Assembly: GCF_022682495.2 (NCBI RefSeq)
Contig: NC_071397.1
Location: 19,664,739-19,728,738 of the forward strand
Source of the DNA: Desmodus rotundus
Taxonomy: Eukaryota > Chordata > Mammalia > Chiroptera > Phyllostomidae
Direction: 5' to 3'
Length of the DNA: 64,000 nt
The notes under the pieces were generated by a model. The model had not been told where the DNA came from. It ran no database searches and worked only from the letters and a program-made list of their open reading frames with translations. Each line of letters begins with the position of its first letter. Within the stretch, counting starts at the first letter, position 1. Shown here in pieces: positions 1-10,509 of this stretch. Made by a program: the position numbers and the translations under genes.

Positions 1-240
1 ACATTTAGTGCGCTCGCCTCCTCGGGCTCCTCTGCACTGTGATAGTTCCTCAGACTCGCTTCCACTTTGCCGACGTCGACCGTTTTGACTACCAGTACTT
101 GTCCTGTCTTTTGTACAGTGTCCTTCCGCATGGGTTTGTCTGACTTTTTTCCTCCTGGTTAGACCGGAGGGCTGGAGTTTTGTGAGGAAATGCAGAGGTG
201 ATTCTTATTTCCTCCCATCAAAGTACAGTGATAGTATGTT
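1..240. repeat. Ancient L1M-like fragment (left part)
   Basis: This is the left part of an old repeat that appears to resume near 1138 after an inserted LTR. Wording such as cagactcgcttccactttg and the tgtacagtgtcc stretch resembles old mammalian L1M-type sequence. It is non-coding and heavily diverged. Strand and subfamily are not resolved, and the window edge cuts the left side. Confidence 0.4.
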
Positions 241-254
241 GAATAAAAACATTT

Positions 255-1110
255 GGTCATTCAGGTGACCACAGGATATTTCTCATACTTGGTTTCCCAA
301 GTCCCTGGCCCAGAGCACCTAAAACCCTTGGAATTTCCTAAGTGATAGCAGTTATGAAGGAGTCTTCTGTTGTGTTAATGAGGTAACGGTTGGATCTCAC
401 TAAGGCTGAGGAGCCACCTCTGATTAACATAAGAAGAGCCACCTTCTTCTTCTAGGTAGAAGAGAGGCTGGAGGTTGAACGAACTGCCTAAGCTCAGTAT
501 TTAATCAGTGATTGTTATGTAATGAAGCCTCCATAAAACCCCCAAAGGACAGGGTTTGGAGCACGCAGGGTTGGCGAGCACGCACAGGTACTGGGAGAGC
601 AGTGCGCTCACAGAGCTCTGCACCTCCCCCACAGGTTGTCCTGTGCATCTCTTCCACCTGGCTGCTCCTGAGTTGTAATGTCTTTTTATAATAAACTGGT
701 GATCTAGTAAGTAATATACTTCTCTGCATTCTGTAAGTCATTCTAGCAAGTTAACTGAACCCAAGGAACAGGTTGTAGGAGCCTCTGATTTATAAACAGT
801 CCCCCAAAAGTACAGGGAACAACTTGGACTTGTGACTGGCATCTCAAGTTCAAGGAAGGGGTCATGGGAACCTCTGATCTGTATCTGGTCAGGCAGAAGC
901 ACAGATGATACCTTGGGCTTGCAACTGGCATCTGAAGGTGGGAAGTGCAGGCTTGCAGGGCTGACTGTTTAACCTGTGAAATCTGACTTTAACTCTCGGT
1001 CAATAGTATCAGAATCAAGTTGAATGGTGGGACTCCAGCAGGTGTCCATGGAATCGTTGGTCTGGGTGGGGAGCCTCGCCCTACCCCCACTGGGAATGAA
1101 TCCAGAAACC
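255..1110 (+). mobile_element. ERV-type LTR with internal 89-bp duplication
   Basis: This non-coding block has the layout of a retroviral LTR read on the plus strand. A TATA-like element sits in cctccataaaaccccc (about 528-543), a polyadenylation signal in ataataaactggtg (about 688-701), and a CT-rich, tgg-rich tail follows. Positions 763-851 and 852-940 are two diverged copies of one 89-bp unit, aligned through cctctgat and gactggcatct. No gag, pol or env sequence adjoins it, so it is probably a solo LTR. It interrupts an older repeat (1-240 and 1138-1560). Exact ends and the flanking duplication were not found, and the LTR class (ERV1-like is my impression) is uncertain. Confidence 0.6.
763..940 (+). 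repeat. 89-bp tandem duplication within the LTR
   Basis: Units 763-851 and 852-940 are each 89 bp. Both begin aaggaa, contain cctctgat and a cttg(g)-(g)actggcatct segment, and end just after it. They have diverged clearly, so the duplication is old and may belong to the LTR subfamily rather than to this copy. Confidence 0.75.
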
Positions 1111-1137
1111 CAAATCGATACACAGCGTCAAAATAGT

Positions 1138-1560
1138 TTACGGCTGATATCAGCCTTTATCACCTGGCTGAGGTAGTGTTTGTCAGGTTTCCATACCGTA
1201 GAGCCCCACTCCCCTCTTCCCATATGGCACTCTTTGGGGGGAAAAGTCACTATGTGCAGCTCACACTCAAGGAGTGGAAAATATCTACATAAATTATTTG
1301 GAATTCTCCCACATGGGAGATTTGTCTATTCTCCCATGTTATATTTTCAAACGTTTACTTAGGAACAACACATAGGTGTTTATTTTGCACTCTGGCTTAT
1401 AATCCAGTATTACCTTACATATTGTGCTGCTCGAGTTCTTTGAGATTTGGTCATGAGGAGCTCTTTCTGTTGGCTCCTGTGTTCCTTTGACAAGGCAAAG
1501 GGATCGTGCTTTTTAAACCACTCCTCTACATCCTCCCTTGTGAGACTTAGGCCAACAGGA
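1138..1560. repeat. Ancient L1M-like fragment (right part)
   Basis: This contains tcacctggctgaggtagtg, tgtttgtcaggtttcc, a stretch close to cactctttggggggaaaag, and ctacataaattatttggaat. I recognise this text as typical of an old mammalian L1M-related repeat, and it appears to continue the fragment at 1-240. It has no coding capacity. The strand is not assigned. Confidence 0.45.
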
Positions 1561-2608
1561 CAGAACCATAGTCCAAAAGCCCTGGATGTCTCTGGGACCT
1601 AAAGCTAGTTTACAAATATAATGTATTTGCTTTTGCACCTTCATTTCTCCTGATTATACTCCTCATGGGAAGGTCTCAGTGGCTCTTCTTCCTTGACTAC
1701 AGCCTCTCTGAAATACAATCCAACAAGCTCAGTCATATTTAGGTGTTAACAAGTGAGCAGCCACAGGATCGGTCCATCTAGAACAATCTATCTAAATTGC
1801 TCTGAATCAAAACAAGAAGTAAAAGAAATTAGGCTCTCGCAGGGAAATCTGTATATTGTCCAGAGTTGGGAAAGACAAATGTTAGGATGCTGGCTCATCT
1901 CTGGAAGTCTGCCATGACATCAAATAGGCACAGGAACTCTGTTTACAGGCTAAAATCGATCATTTCGGTAGAATTTAATCTATCCTTCATGCAGAGGGAC
2001 ATTTAGTGGTCCTCAGTCCTGGCTACCCATTATCATCACCTTGGGACCTTTCAAAACTTCCAAACTTCTCCCCAAACCAATGAAATCACGGTTTCTTTCC
2101 GGGAATGAGGTCGGACCCGGGCATTTCCTGAAAGCTCCCTCCTGTGATTCTTTTGTGTAACTCGGTGAGGGCACCCCTGAGGCAGAGGTTCTCATCCATC
2201 TTGCCCTGTATCAATCCTGGGTCTGAGTCAGCTTTAATTTTAGAGAAGCTCCGTACTCTGGGGCAAAAAGAGTTGCTTGTTTGACTTTTCAAGGAAAAGT
2301 TTTGAAAGAAGATCCAAAAAAGTATGAGGTAGCAGAGGTCAGCAGTCCCAGCATCACAGGGGAGAGGTAGCTTCATCCAGCCCACCGTGGGGTCCGGAAC
2401 CCGCAGATCTCGCTCCTTTTCCCACTGCTGGGGACAAAGGCCCTGCGACCACAGAGCTACAGAAATCATACTTGTCACCTTGTCAAAACAGCACAGTGTT
2501 AACTGCCCTTTTGGGAGACAGTGAAAAAACAAAAGTCACTCTTACTTTGTAACTAAAGGCTAATGTGTCCTACCTACTGCGTGGCTACCGTGAAAAGACT
2601 AGTCATAC
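1561..2608. other. Stretch without a recognisable gene
   Basis: I see no supported gene. About 1995-2100 (tggtcctcagtcctggcta and following) resembles a MER5-type hAT fossil, with low confidence. A 148-codon open frame lies on the minus strand at 2086-2532. It has no recognised domain, no homology I can name and no splice or promoter context, so I treat it as chance or repeat-derived. Confidence 0.4.
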
Positions 2609-2610
2609 TA

Positions 2611-3156
2611 TTGGGTTGGTCAAAAAGTCCATTACATTTTTTTTTTCCTTCGATGGCTCTAGCAGTGCTTAGTTGTCTTTAACTTCATTAGAAACAATTT
2701 TTTGTTAGATTGTATTGTGACAGCTGTCATATCAGCATGCACTAAAAAAATCTTAAATTGGTGAATTTTTATGCAGTCATTTTAATATGAAAGATGGAAG
2801 AAAATATGCAACTTTTTTGCGCATTGTTTTATTTCTAGCAAGGTAAAAACGCATCTGAAACATAAGACGAGATTTGTGCAGTGTATGGGGAAGGTGCTGG
2901 GACTGATCGAACTTGTTGAAAGTGGTTTGCAAAGTTTCTTGGTACTGTTTCCATTTTGGCCAAATAATTATTTGCTGTGGGACTGTCTCACACATTGGAA
3001 GATGTTTAGCAGCACCCCTGGCCTCTACCCACTAAAAGCCAATAGCGAGAGATTATTGACATACTCAAAATATCCAAATCAATAGTCATCGGTGAAAATG
3101 AAAAATGTGTCTTTTATTTTATGGACAAAACATGACGTACTTTTTGGCCAACCCAA
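2611..3156 (+). mobile_element. Internally deleted mariner transposon
   Basis: The element opens with ttgggttggtcaaaaagtc (2611) and closes with tttttggccaacccaa (ending 3156). These are inverted repeats of one another, and a TA dinucleotide lies directly outside each end (2609-2610 and 3157-3158), the Tc1/mariner target signature. The length is 546 bp against about 1.3 kb for an autonomous mariner, so most of the transposase is gone. The interior keeps plus-strand remnants of the transposase N-terminal helix-turn-helix region. It is probably a defective, long-inactive copy of the mammalian mariner group whose ends read ttgggttggccaaaaagt. Confidence 0.88.
2872..2937 (+). pseudogene. Mariner transposase N-terminal (HTH) remnant
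   Basis: In the frame starting at 2872 the translation reads ICAVYGEGAGTDRTC, then a stop codon (tga, 2917-2919), then KWFAKF. This matches the conserved mariner DNA-binding segment of the form ICAVYGEG-(2 residues)-DRTCQKWFAKF, with the expected Q codon replaced by the stop. Similar remnants lie upstream from about 2790. The catalytic D,D34D domain is deleted, so there is no function. Confidence 0.8.
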
Positions 3157-3815
3157 TACAAGTAACTGGACTCAGAGAGGAAAAATCAATAACCAATGCC
3201 AACATCGAGCAAACATAAATAACAGCTGAAGGTTGGAACTAAAACATTATTTTACACTTTCAGTTCGAAAAAGATTATTAGCAACGAGATGGTACAGAGC
3301 AACAGGATATTAAAAATGCACAACTTTAACAATATGGACAAATCTCCCGAACACAAGGGTGTACGAAAGACGTCCGGAGCAAAAGAGGACATGCATGGCC
3401 ATTCACATTAGATAAGTTTTTGTGTAGACAGTAGTGCTATTATAAGTTAGGATACGAGTTAACCTTTGACATGTAAATAAAAATGGGCGCAGGCAGAGCC
3501 TCCCAGGGGCGGACAGCACTCCACTGCGTGAACGAGGGTTGGCTCCACCCATATCCGTTGGTGAAAATTCTCACAAGGGTGAGCTGATGATTTGGCCAGT
3601 TTTCTCGTGTGCATTAGACTTTGACAGATATCAATGACAAGAAAAGCAGTGTTGTTGAAACTTCAGGTAAACAGGAAAACTTAAACTGGTAGGAAAATTG
3701 TAATTTTTTTTTCTGGGGAGTAATCAGCAATTAGTCTTAATCGCCCATATTCATCATTCCAGTAATTCTTATCCAAAAAATCCTTCCAAGAAATAGTCCA
3801 CAGATCCTAAGTAAA
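3157..3815. other. No recognisable gene; unassigned sequence
   Basis: I see no coding region or clear repeat here. A G+C-richer patch at about 3484-3560 (cgcaggcagagcctcccag) stands out from its A+T-rich surroundings, but I cannot assign it. Confidence 0.3.
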
Positions 3816-3939
3816 TACTGGGGTGGGCAAAAGAAGGTTTACAGTTGTGAGCACACGAAACACAGTTTATTCTTGTACTTTTATTTATTTATTATTATAT
3901 TATTTTCCAACTGTAAATGTACTTTTGTCCACTCCTGTA
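3816..3939. mobile_element. Short mariner-type MITE with about 30-bp inverted ends
   Basis: The left end tactggggtgggcaaaag continues into aaggtttacagttg. The right end is caactgtaaatgtac followed by ttttgtccactcctgta. Reverse-complemented, the right end matches the left over about 32 positions with few mismatches. TA sits at each end, as expected for a Tc1/mariner target. The whole element is 124 bp and almost entirely terminal repeat plus an A+T-rich centre. It is non-coding and depended on another element's transposase. Confidence 0.8.
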
Positions 3940-6409
3940 ACTATATTAATATATAATATATATATTTTTTGATTGTACATATTTGCACGTGAAACACACT
4001 CCTCACACCCACACCTATTCATCACAGTGCATTTTATAAGAATAAAAATTTGCAAGCACTTCAAACATCTATAATGTGATATAATTTAAATTAATTATCG
4101 TGTGGCTATAAAATGGAATGATAAATGCTATTTAAATGCATAGTTAAGGGAAAGAAACAGGTTAGAGACTGTTATAACAGTCTACAGAGTCATGATCACA
4201 TTCTCCAAAAAAACAAAAACAAACAAACACAAAGCGATAGGATTTGATGGAGTACCAATGCTCATAGTGGTGATCACTGGGTGGAAGGGTTACAGGTAAT
4301 TTCTTTTATTTTAATTCTGTTTGTCTTTGTTTTCCAATATCTCCAATATTTGTGTTCATTACTACACATATAAGCAGGAAAAAATAAGGTTTCTGCAAAC
4401 TGTCACCTGCTGTAGAATGACAGTAAATACATGAGAATAAGCACAAATAAAACCAAGACTCTGCATTTCTTACAGTCACTGTGGTGCATCTAACTAATCA
4501 TTCCAGGGTTTAAGCCTGCAGGGCTGGTCTGCATATCTGGCAATGGCAGAAATGGTCTGGGTGAAAGCTACCTGGAAATCAGTCTTTTCTCTTTTCTGGT
4601 ATCAGATTAGCTCTAGACACGATTGTCTTTCAGTAAGCCCTTCGCAAATTAATTCAATTATAAAAGCAATATGTGGATTTAAAGTTTAAAGAAGCAAATT
4701 TAAGAGTTCATATTACCTGTGAAAGGGAATATTAAGATATTAGTTCCTTTGAAAGTTTTTCAAAAAAACCCTAGTACTTTAAAAAATATTTATTTTCATG
4801 GAATATCCCCTAAATTCTATCCTCTATTGAATATACAATTCTGTTACCCAGAAATAAAGGTCTTCTCAATGTATAACAGGACTCATATAATAAGAAAAAG
4901 ACTTGATTGTACTATGTATGTTTTCTCTACATCTATTTCCCTATCCCATTAGATATGACAGGTAATCTGATGTAAACAAGTTCTTAACAGGGCAAGAAGA
5001 AAAACTATTTATCCTCTTCAACTCTGCATAGCAAACAGGGAACACACTTGTACTTTATTTCTGAAATCATGGTATTAAAGTAAATTCCATTCCATGGACT
5101 GGACTTTATATTTTTAAAGATAATCCATGGGCTATGTAGCTGATGTATTCATACAAGAGATTATCTGCATTAACAAATTATTCCTAGAAAGACGTCTCCT
5201 TTCTCAATGCTGCAACACAAGTCACTACTTTTAGACTTTGGGTTCCTGGTGTGTGTGGGCATGTGTCTGTGTGATCACACAAGCACAAGCAGTGTTTTGT
5301 GCCATAAAATGCAAAAACGAAGCCTTTGCTTTTTGTTTTGAAGGAAAGGACGTCTTTAGAAGAGTAACCACATGGGGGCAGTGTAGCTCCAAAATCCACT
5401 GACTTGAAGTCACACATTAACAGCTCTGTTGTGTTGAAGGGGCAAGAAAGTGGCAAACACGTAAATAAATAGCTTTGTGTGATTCAAATAGATATTTCCT
5501 TTAAAACAAGAACACATTTACAAATGGTTTATAACACAAACTGTGGTTCAATGTATCCAGTATATGTTTTTATTCTTCCTTTAACTTGAACTTGTTTATT
5601 AAGCCCGTTCCACATCCCAGGAACTTACAGAATACAATGTCCTGTACCTCATGAAACTCAGCACTAGAAATTAAAATTACAATAGAGTGTGTCCATCAAA
5701 GCTACTGAGAAGTAGCTTACTATTATCAAATGAGAAACAATTCTCTTTAGAGCTCAGGGAACTAATTATCCCTAAGACAAAATAAACTCAGGACTCAAGG
5801 ACTGAGGTGTCCTTGGCTCCCATTTCCCTCAAAGCTCATGACTAAAGCTGTCAGCCCAGTACCCGGGGCATGCTAACCCCATGGGTTCATTGGTACACTC
5901 TGTCTACCCGAGCTCTCCAGACACGTGCTTAGACGTAAGCACTGAGGAAGACAGGTCAAATACCAGCAGCCGCTTTTTCTGGACAAGGGAAAAACTGGCT
6001 GTAGGTAGATCATGAACACATTGGTCCGTATTACAGCCAAAGATGAGTTCTGGGGAGCATGGACTTTGCACGGTGCTGAGATGCCCAGACCAGGCCGCTA
6101 TGCTAACTAAAAGTACCATCTTGACTGTTTCTTGATGCTGTCAGATCTTGTTATTTCTCAAACAAAACTGAGAAATACAATAAGAGGAGTACAAAAAAAA
6201 TCATTTCACAAAATTTATAATCTTCAATCTATGCAGGGTTCCAAAATATTTAATGAACTCAAAAATTTGGGTACCAAGGACACTAAAATCTCAAGGAACA
6301 CAAAACTTTGGTAACGCTACCTACTTTCTTTACCCTTGGAAATCAAATTTTTATTGAAAAGTCTGTAATAATGTTAGATTTAATGATAAATAAAAAGTTT
6401 GCTGAGTGG
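3940..6409. other. A+T-rich stretch, old repeat fragments, no gene
   Basis: About 3990-4390 resembles the 3' end of an old L1-type repeat (gtgatcactgggtggaagg, followed by ccaatatctccaatatttgt). The rest is A+T-rich without a recognisable gene. The short open frames here (at most 90 codons) show no domain or plausible gene context. Confidence 0.35.
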
Positions 6410-6420
6410 AAAATATTCAT

Positions 6421-6635
6421 TTTTTTTAATTTTTAAAGGTTTTATTTATTTTGGAGAGAGGGGAAGGGAGGGAGAAAGAGAGGGAGAGAAACATCAGTTG
6501 GTTGCTTCTCACGCACACACACACTGACCAGGGACCGAACCCACAACCCAGGCATATGCCCTGACTGGGAATCGAACCAGCAACCTTTGGCTTCACAGGA
6601 TGAAGCCCAACAAACTGAGCCACACTAGTCAGGGC
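6421..6635 (-). mobile_element. Ves SINE (reverse)
   Basis: Read on the minus strand, this starts gccctgactagtgtggctcag, carries A- and B-box-like tRNA promoter segments, and continues through the ccctgactgggaatcgaacc complement to a CT-rich tail and an A tail (poly-T at 6421). It is flanked by an 11-bp near-perfect duplication, aaaatattcat at 6410-6420 and aaaatactcat at 6636-6646. This family is confined to bats, is transcribed by RNA polymerase III and moves with LINE-1 machinery. Confidence 0.93.
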
Positions 6636-6646
6636 AAAATACTCAT

Positions 6647-7339
6647 TTTGGATTTAAGTTACTTAGGGGGAAAAGGGCAAATATTCGTGGATAATAAAAT
6701 ACTGACAATATGCATATTTTCTAATATTTTTCTCAACTTGTTCCTCATAGTCCATGTGGCCTCCAACACAGACTGCAGTTATCCTTGTATGAGTACTTCC
6801 CGGGGGGCCAGGCCAGACATCACTGATGGGCGACAGCGCTCTTTCCAGTAAGCTCCAACCTTGCCTTGAGACGCTTCTCAATCAGCTACGGTACATTGGG
6901 TTCTACATTGAGTTACCATCGGAGAAAGAACCGCACTTGCTATTTATATGTGTTGGGAAAATAAGATGCTATACAAGCCACAGGTAATGGACAGTTAGCC
7001 TACGTGAATAAAGGCCAGTGTTCTAATAAACTGAGTATCACTGCATATCGAAATTGGTATGTAAATAATGATGGGCATACGGATCACTGTGGGGGAGAAC
7101 TAAACTAAGGGTGAATGATTTCCTATAACATCTCTCATCTTCGAAAGGCTTTCCTATACACTTCATCTCTCCCTGGCTTACTACATCCAGTGAGGCAGCC
7201 TTAGCTTCATTCAGCGCATTTCAGATTGAGGTAGTGATGGGAGTGTGTACACAGAAGGGGGGTAAGAGAGTCGGGAAAAACAGATACCATGGAGATTCTC
7301 AATTTTAGTAACACTGAGAAGATAAATACTATGAGTGAA
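6647..7339. other. No recognisable gene
   Basis: I see only chance open frames in this mixed-composition stretch between the SINE and the first MIR. Confidence 0.3.
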
Positions 7340-7485
7340 CATTTATCAAATGCTTGTTTTGTCGCAGGTATTATACCACACGTTTGCCTTACATAAAACC
7401 CCACAAAGTCACTACGAAGTGAGTAGTGGTGCATGCCTGCTTTGCTGATGAGGAAACTGAGACTCAGAGAAGGCAAGTGATACTT
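7340..7485 (-). repeat. MIR SINE fossil (reverse)
   Basis: The sequence gatgaggaaactgagactca (7448-7467), with the preceding attataccacacgtttgcc and aaaaccccacaaagtcact, is the reverse complement of the MIR core and 3' part. MIR is an ancient mammalian tRNA-derived SINE, long inactive. Confidence 0.8.
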
Positions 7486-7559
7486 CCTGCTTCAGAGAGA
7501 CAGTACGACACAGAGGGAGGATGCAAAGCCCAGTTAACCACCGTGGGCTACGGCGCAAT

Positions 7560-7665
7560 GGCAGCAGTGAACATGTAATAAGCACGGGCTACGTGCCAGA
7601 CACACTGCTGAACGTGGGTCATCTCATCTGATCCATATAAAAGCCTGAGGAGGCAGGGTGCGAGT
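7560..7665 (-). repeat. MIR SINE fragment (reverse)
   Basis: This contains gtgccagacacactgctgaa, then catctcatctgatcc, matching the reverse complement of the MIR 3' half. It is a second, separate fragment close to the preceding one. Confidence 0.65.
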
Positions 7666-7729
7666 TAGGGAGAGGGCACTGACAAATCCAAGACTTCGGT
7701 TTCTTCTGAGCCTTCAACTTTCTGAAAAG

Positions 7730-8035
7730 TGTCTCTGCCCCTCAACAACACTGTCAAGAAGTGAACGGTGGTTGTCCCAGCGATAGTATTTCTAGGAACT
7801 AACCTGAGAAAATAGCCAGAAACATTAGTATAGGTTTGTTTTTTGAGGATGGATGCTCTTTGTGGCATTATTTACACAAGTGGAAAAAGCCCAAAAGGTA
7901 AATGTTCAACAGGAGGGAAACAGTTAACAAATTATGTGAGATACACTGTTATGAAGCAATTAAATATTTTCAAAGAATATTTAACGGTATGAAAAATGAC
8001 TATAAGAAAATGGAAAATTAGAGGGCAGAATACTG
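7730..8035 (+). repeat. L1M ORF2 3'-end fragment
   Basis: The text around ggcattatttacacaagtgg, aaatgttcaacaggaggg and gaagcaattaaatattttc matches the end of ORF2 and the start of the 3' UTR in old L1M elements. It is short, diverged and not translatable. It abuts A+T-rich sequence on both sides. Confidence 0.6.
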
Positions 8036-8734
8036 TTTGGCAGGATTTATTTGTCTCAAGATTTTTAAAAACCTATTTTATATAATATGCACACACAGTC
8101 ACGTGATTAGGACAAATGAACCTTGTTTTAAAATGTACCCTCTTCTTTCCCAGCTATTCCCTCTTTACACCACTAAAAAACCTCCAAAAGTAGACTCGTG
8201 TTGCTCTATTTTCTCATTCCCTGGATTCAGCTCAAATTCTGCAGATGATTCCTCCCAGAATCATTCCCTTTTGCCTGTTCTTGCGTGTACGTTGCCTCCA
8301 CACTTTTTTACTAGCCATCCATTCTCCCTAATCGATTGGCACAAAATATTTGGGCCAGTTGTCCTGAAACCTTAAAGCGTGAGATTTGACTTACTATGTC
8401 TGAGGTGCGGCCTGAGCCTCCGCATTTCTAAGGACTGCCACAGGATGCTGAGGACGCTGATCTGTCGAGTGGCAACAGACGAAGTTGTTCCAGGAAACAC
8501 CTGAGGTGCGATGCGCCCTGCTCCAGCGGCCACGGCGACCCCCTGCCTGTGCAGCTCTTCCCAGAGTGAGACCGACCAGCAGCAGGGTAACTTGAGGTCC
8601 TCATTTAAAATGCAGAGCCCTGTGCTCTTTCCCCAAATCTGATTTTTTTTTCTTCTAAAGCCAAAGCGTATGTATGCATTGTTCTAAAGTCCAAGATGAA
8701 TTTTATGGATAATAAAGTTTGAGAATCTCTATCC
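8036..8734. other. No recognisable gene
   Basis: An open frame at 8037-8375 (112 codons, plus) lies in pyrimidine-rich sequence and shows no domain. About 8380-8740 is unassigned repeat-like or unique DNA. Confidence 0.3.
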
Positions 8735-9170
8735 TTTTGATTTAACTGCTCATCTGTGGTTCTGCACCAGAAATCTGTTTCCTCTTCTTGCAGGACTCAG
8801 CCAGCTGACCTGACCAAGCTGCCCTTGTGGTTAAGTGTGGCTATGGGACTGCAGGTGAGCAACTGGTGTGTGAGCAACGCCATGCAGGCCATTTCTACAA
8901 CAAGTCTTTTCAAAAACTGTGTCTTCTTCTTTTTTAACAGTCAAATGCAGATGACACTGAGGCCTTGGAAATGGTGAGCCAAAAAATTGAAGGAAGCTGG
9001 GTCCCTGGAGGACTCCCTGGAGGAAAGACGCTCACTGACAGGACCGTGTGCGGTGGACTACCAAGTGAAGAACGGACAGCCATAGGTTGGAGGCATTGTT
9101 CCCTTCGGGGTGTACTGTTGTACCAGCACAGCCCTTTAGAACCGAGGTGTCCTCTGACCTGACACTCTGT
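8735..9170 (+). repeat. Ancient LTR-like repeat fragment
   Basis: The segments gcagatgacactgaggcctt, gaaatggtgagcc and gaaggaagctgggtccctgg resemble an old mammalian LTR-type interspersed repeat read on the plus strand. Two open frames here (73 and 65 codons) fall inside it and have no independent support. I cannot name the subfamily. Confidence 0.45.
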
Positions 9171-9179
9171 TAGCTATTT

Positions 9180-9500
9180 TCCATTCTGTTACTTGCTTTG
9201 TTTTCCCTCTTTTTCTACTTTCTCATTTGTTAATAATTTTTAATGATTTCATTTTTATCTCTTCTACTGACTTACTATTTCTACCTCTTCTTTAAATTAA
9301 GTTAGTCTATTGTTTACCGTGTACATCTTTAATTAATAATAGTCTACCTTCAAATATCTATGCCATGGGCAGGGAAGGACCTTACAACAGTATATTCTCA
9401 ATTCGTTCCATCCATCCTTTGTCCTATTGTTTCCCTCCCTCTTACTCTTACATATATAAACCCACAATACACAGTCTCTCCTTCTGCTTCAGGCGGTCTG
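9180..9500 (-). repeat. L1M-like fragment
   Basis: The text ttcttctactgacttactat, aattaagttagtctattg and catatataaacccacaata resembles old L1M sequence in reverse, also seen near 46.5 kb. It is diverged and non-coding. Confidence 0.5.
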
Positions 9501-9894
9501 TCAGTTATCTCTTATAGCAATTAAAGTAATAAAAATTAATTTTATCTTGATTTATTTCATTTCTGAATTCTCTGAAGAAACTTGTCTAGAATAAAATAGC
9601 AGAGATTTAAGTGCTGGTGTTTGGTGAACACTATACGTTTTAGAGGTAGGATAAGGAAGGTGAGTTTGTGAAAGAGACAAGTTCAAGGAGGAAGTTCAAT
9701 GTCACAAGTCAGGGTGGCAAAAGTTTCTCTAAATACTTACACTTACAGTAACAAAAGCTTGCAAGTAATTGAGGAAAATGAGCTGAGAAAATCCACTGGA
9801 CTTATGCCATGGACAAATGTTGAAATGGGTCATTTCATCAGAGACAGGACAGGGGACAGCTGGAGATAGATTTAAAAACAAATGTACAGCGTAT

Positions 9895-10110
9895 AGCCTG
9901 TGCTTAAGAGATCTGTTTCAAGAGACAGACTTCTGTTTGAACCTGCTCTGACACTTGTTAACTGTGACCATGGTATGTTACTTCACCTCTCTGCTTCCCC
10001 AACTGTAAAGCTTGTTGAGGATACAATGAGAATCTTCCAAGGAAGTTGTTTATCCCATATCTTAGCACTTAACATCCAATAAGTCCTGGCTGTAACAAGC
10101 ATTTGACAAA
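9895..10110 (+). repeat. MIR SINE fossil (forward)
   Basis: The sequence runs from tgtttgaacctgctctgac through gttacttcacctctctgctt and aactgtaaagc to a cttagcactt tail, in the order of the MIR consensus. Its own open frames are incidental. Confidence 0.75.
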
Positions 10111-10500
10111 GGTAGAGAGACAGACAGAGGACCTGCGTGTGAGATGAAATGAAGAAGAAAGTTGGGGCAGAATTCGGGGTGGGTGCATGTGAATGAAGAG
10201 GTATGGGTGACATGCTAGTTATGCACGTTGGAAGCCATGAAGAACAGAGCTAATTAAGTGAGTAAAGAAATGATGGCACACACAGGAGAAAAAATTAATA
10301 GAGATAAACCTCAGAAAGGTAGGGCTAAACGTGGAATTGAGCCAGGAAATTAGTTGAGAAAACTGTCTTCGAGGTAGAATGAAAAGAGAGGACAGAAAGA
10401 GGTACAGATATATGTTAAAGGAACAAGGAGACCCTTAGGCTTCTGAGGACAATAAATGCTCAGTCTTCTAAGAAACCTAGTCACTGAGCTCTTCTGCTGA
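10111..10500. other. Purine-rich stretch without a gene
   Basis: This is mostly AG-rich sequence (gagagacagacagaggacc and similar). I see no coding region or repeat that I can assign. Confidence 0.3.
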
Positions 10501-10509
10501 GAGTCCTGG

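Noticed and set aside
2086..2532. 148-codon minus-strand open frame as a gene
   Set aside because: It has no recognisable domain, the composition reads like translated non-coding DNA, and no promoter, splice or homolog evidence is visible.
5184..5456. 90-codon minus-strand frame and its overlapping 60-codon frame
   Set aside because: They are in A+T-rich DNA with no domain, and two overlapping frames on the same strand with no preference indicate chance.
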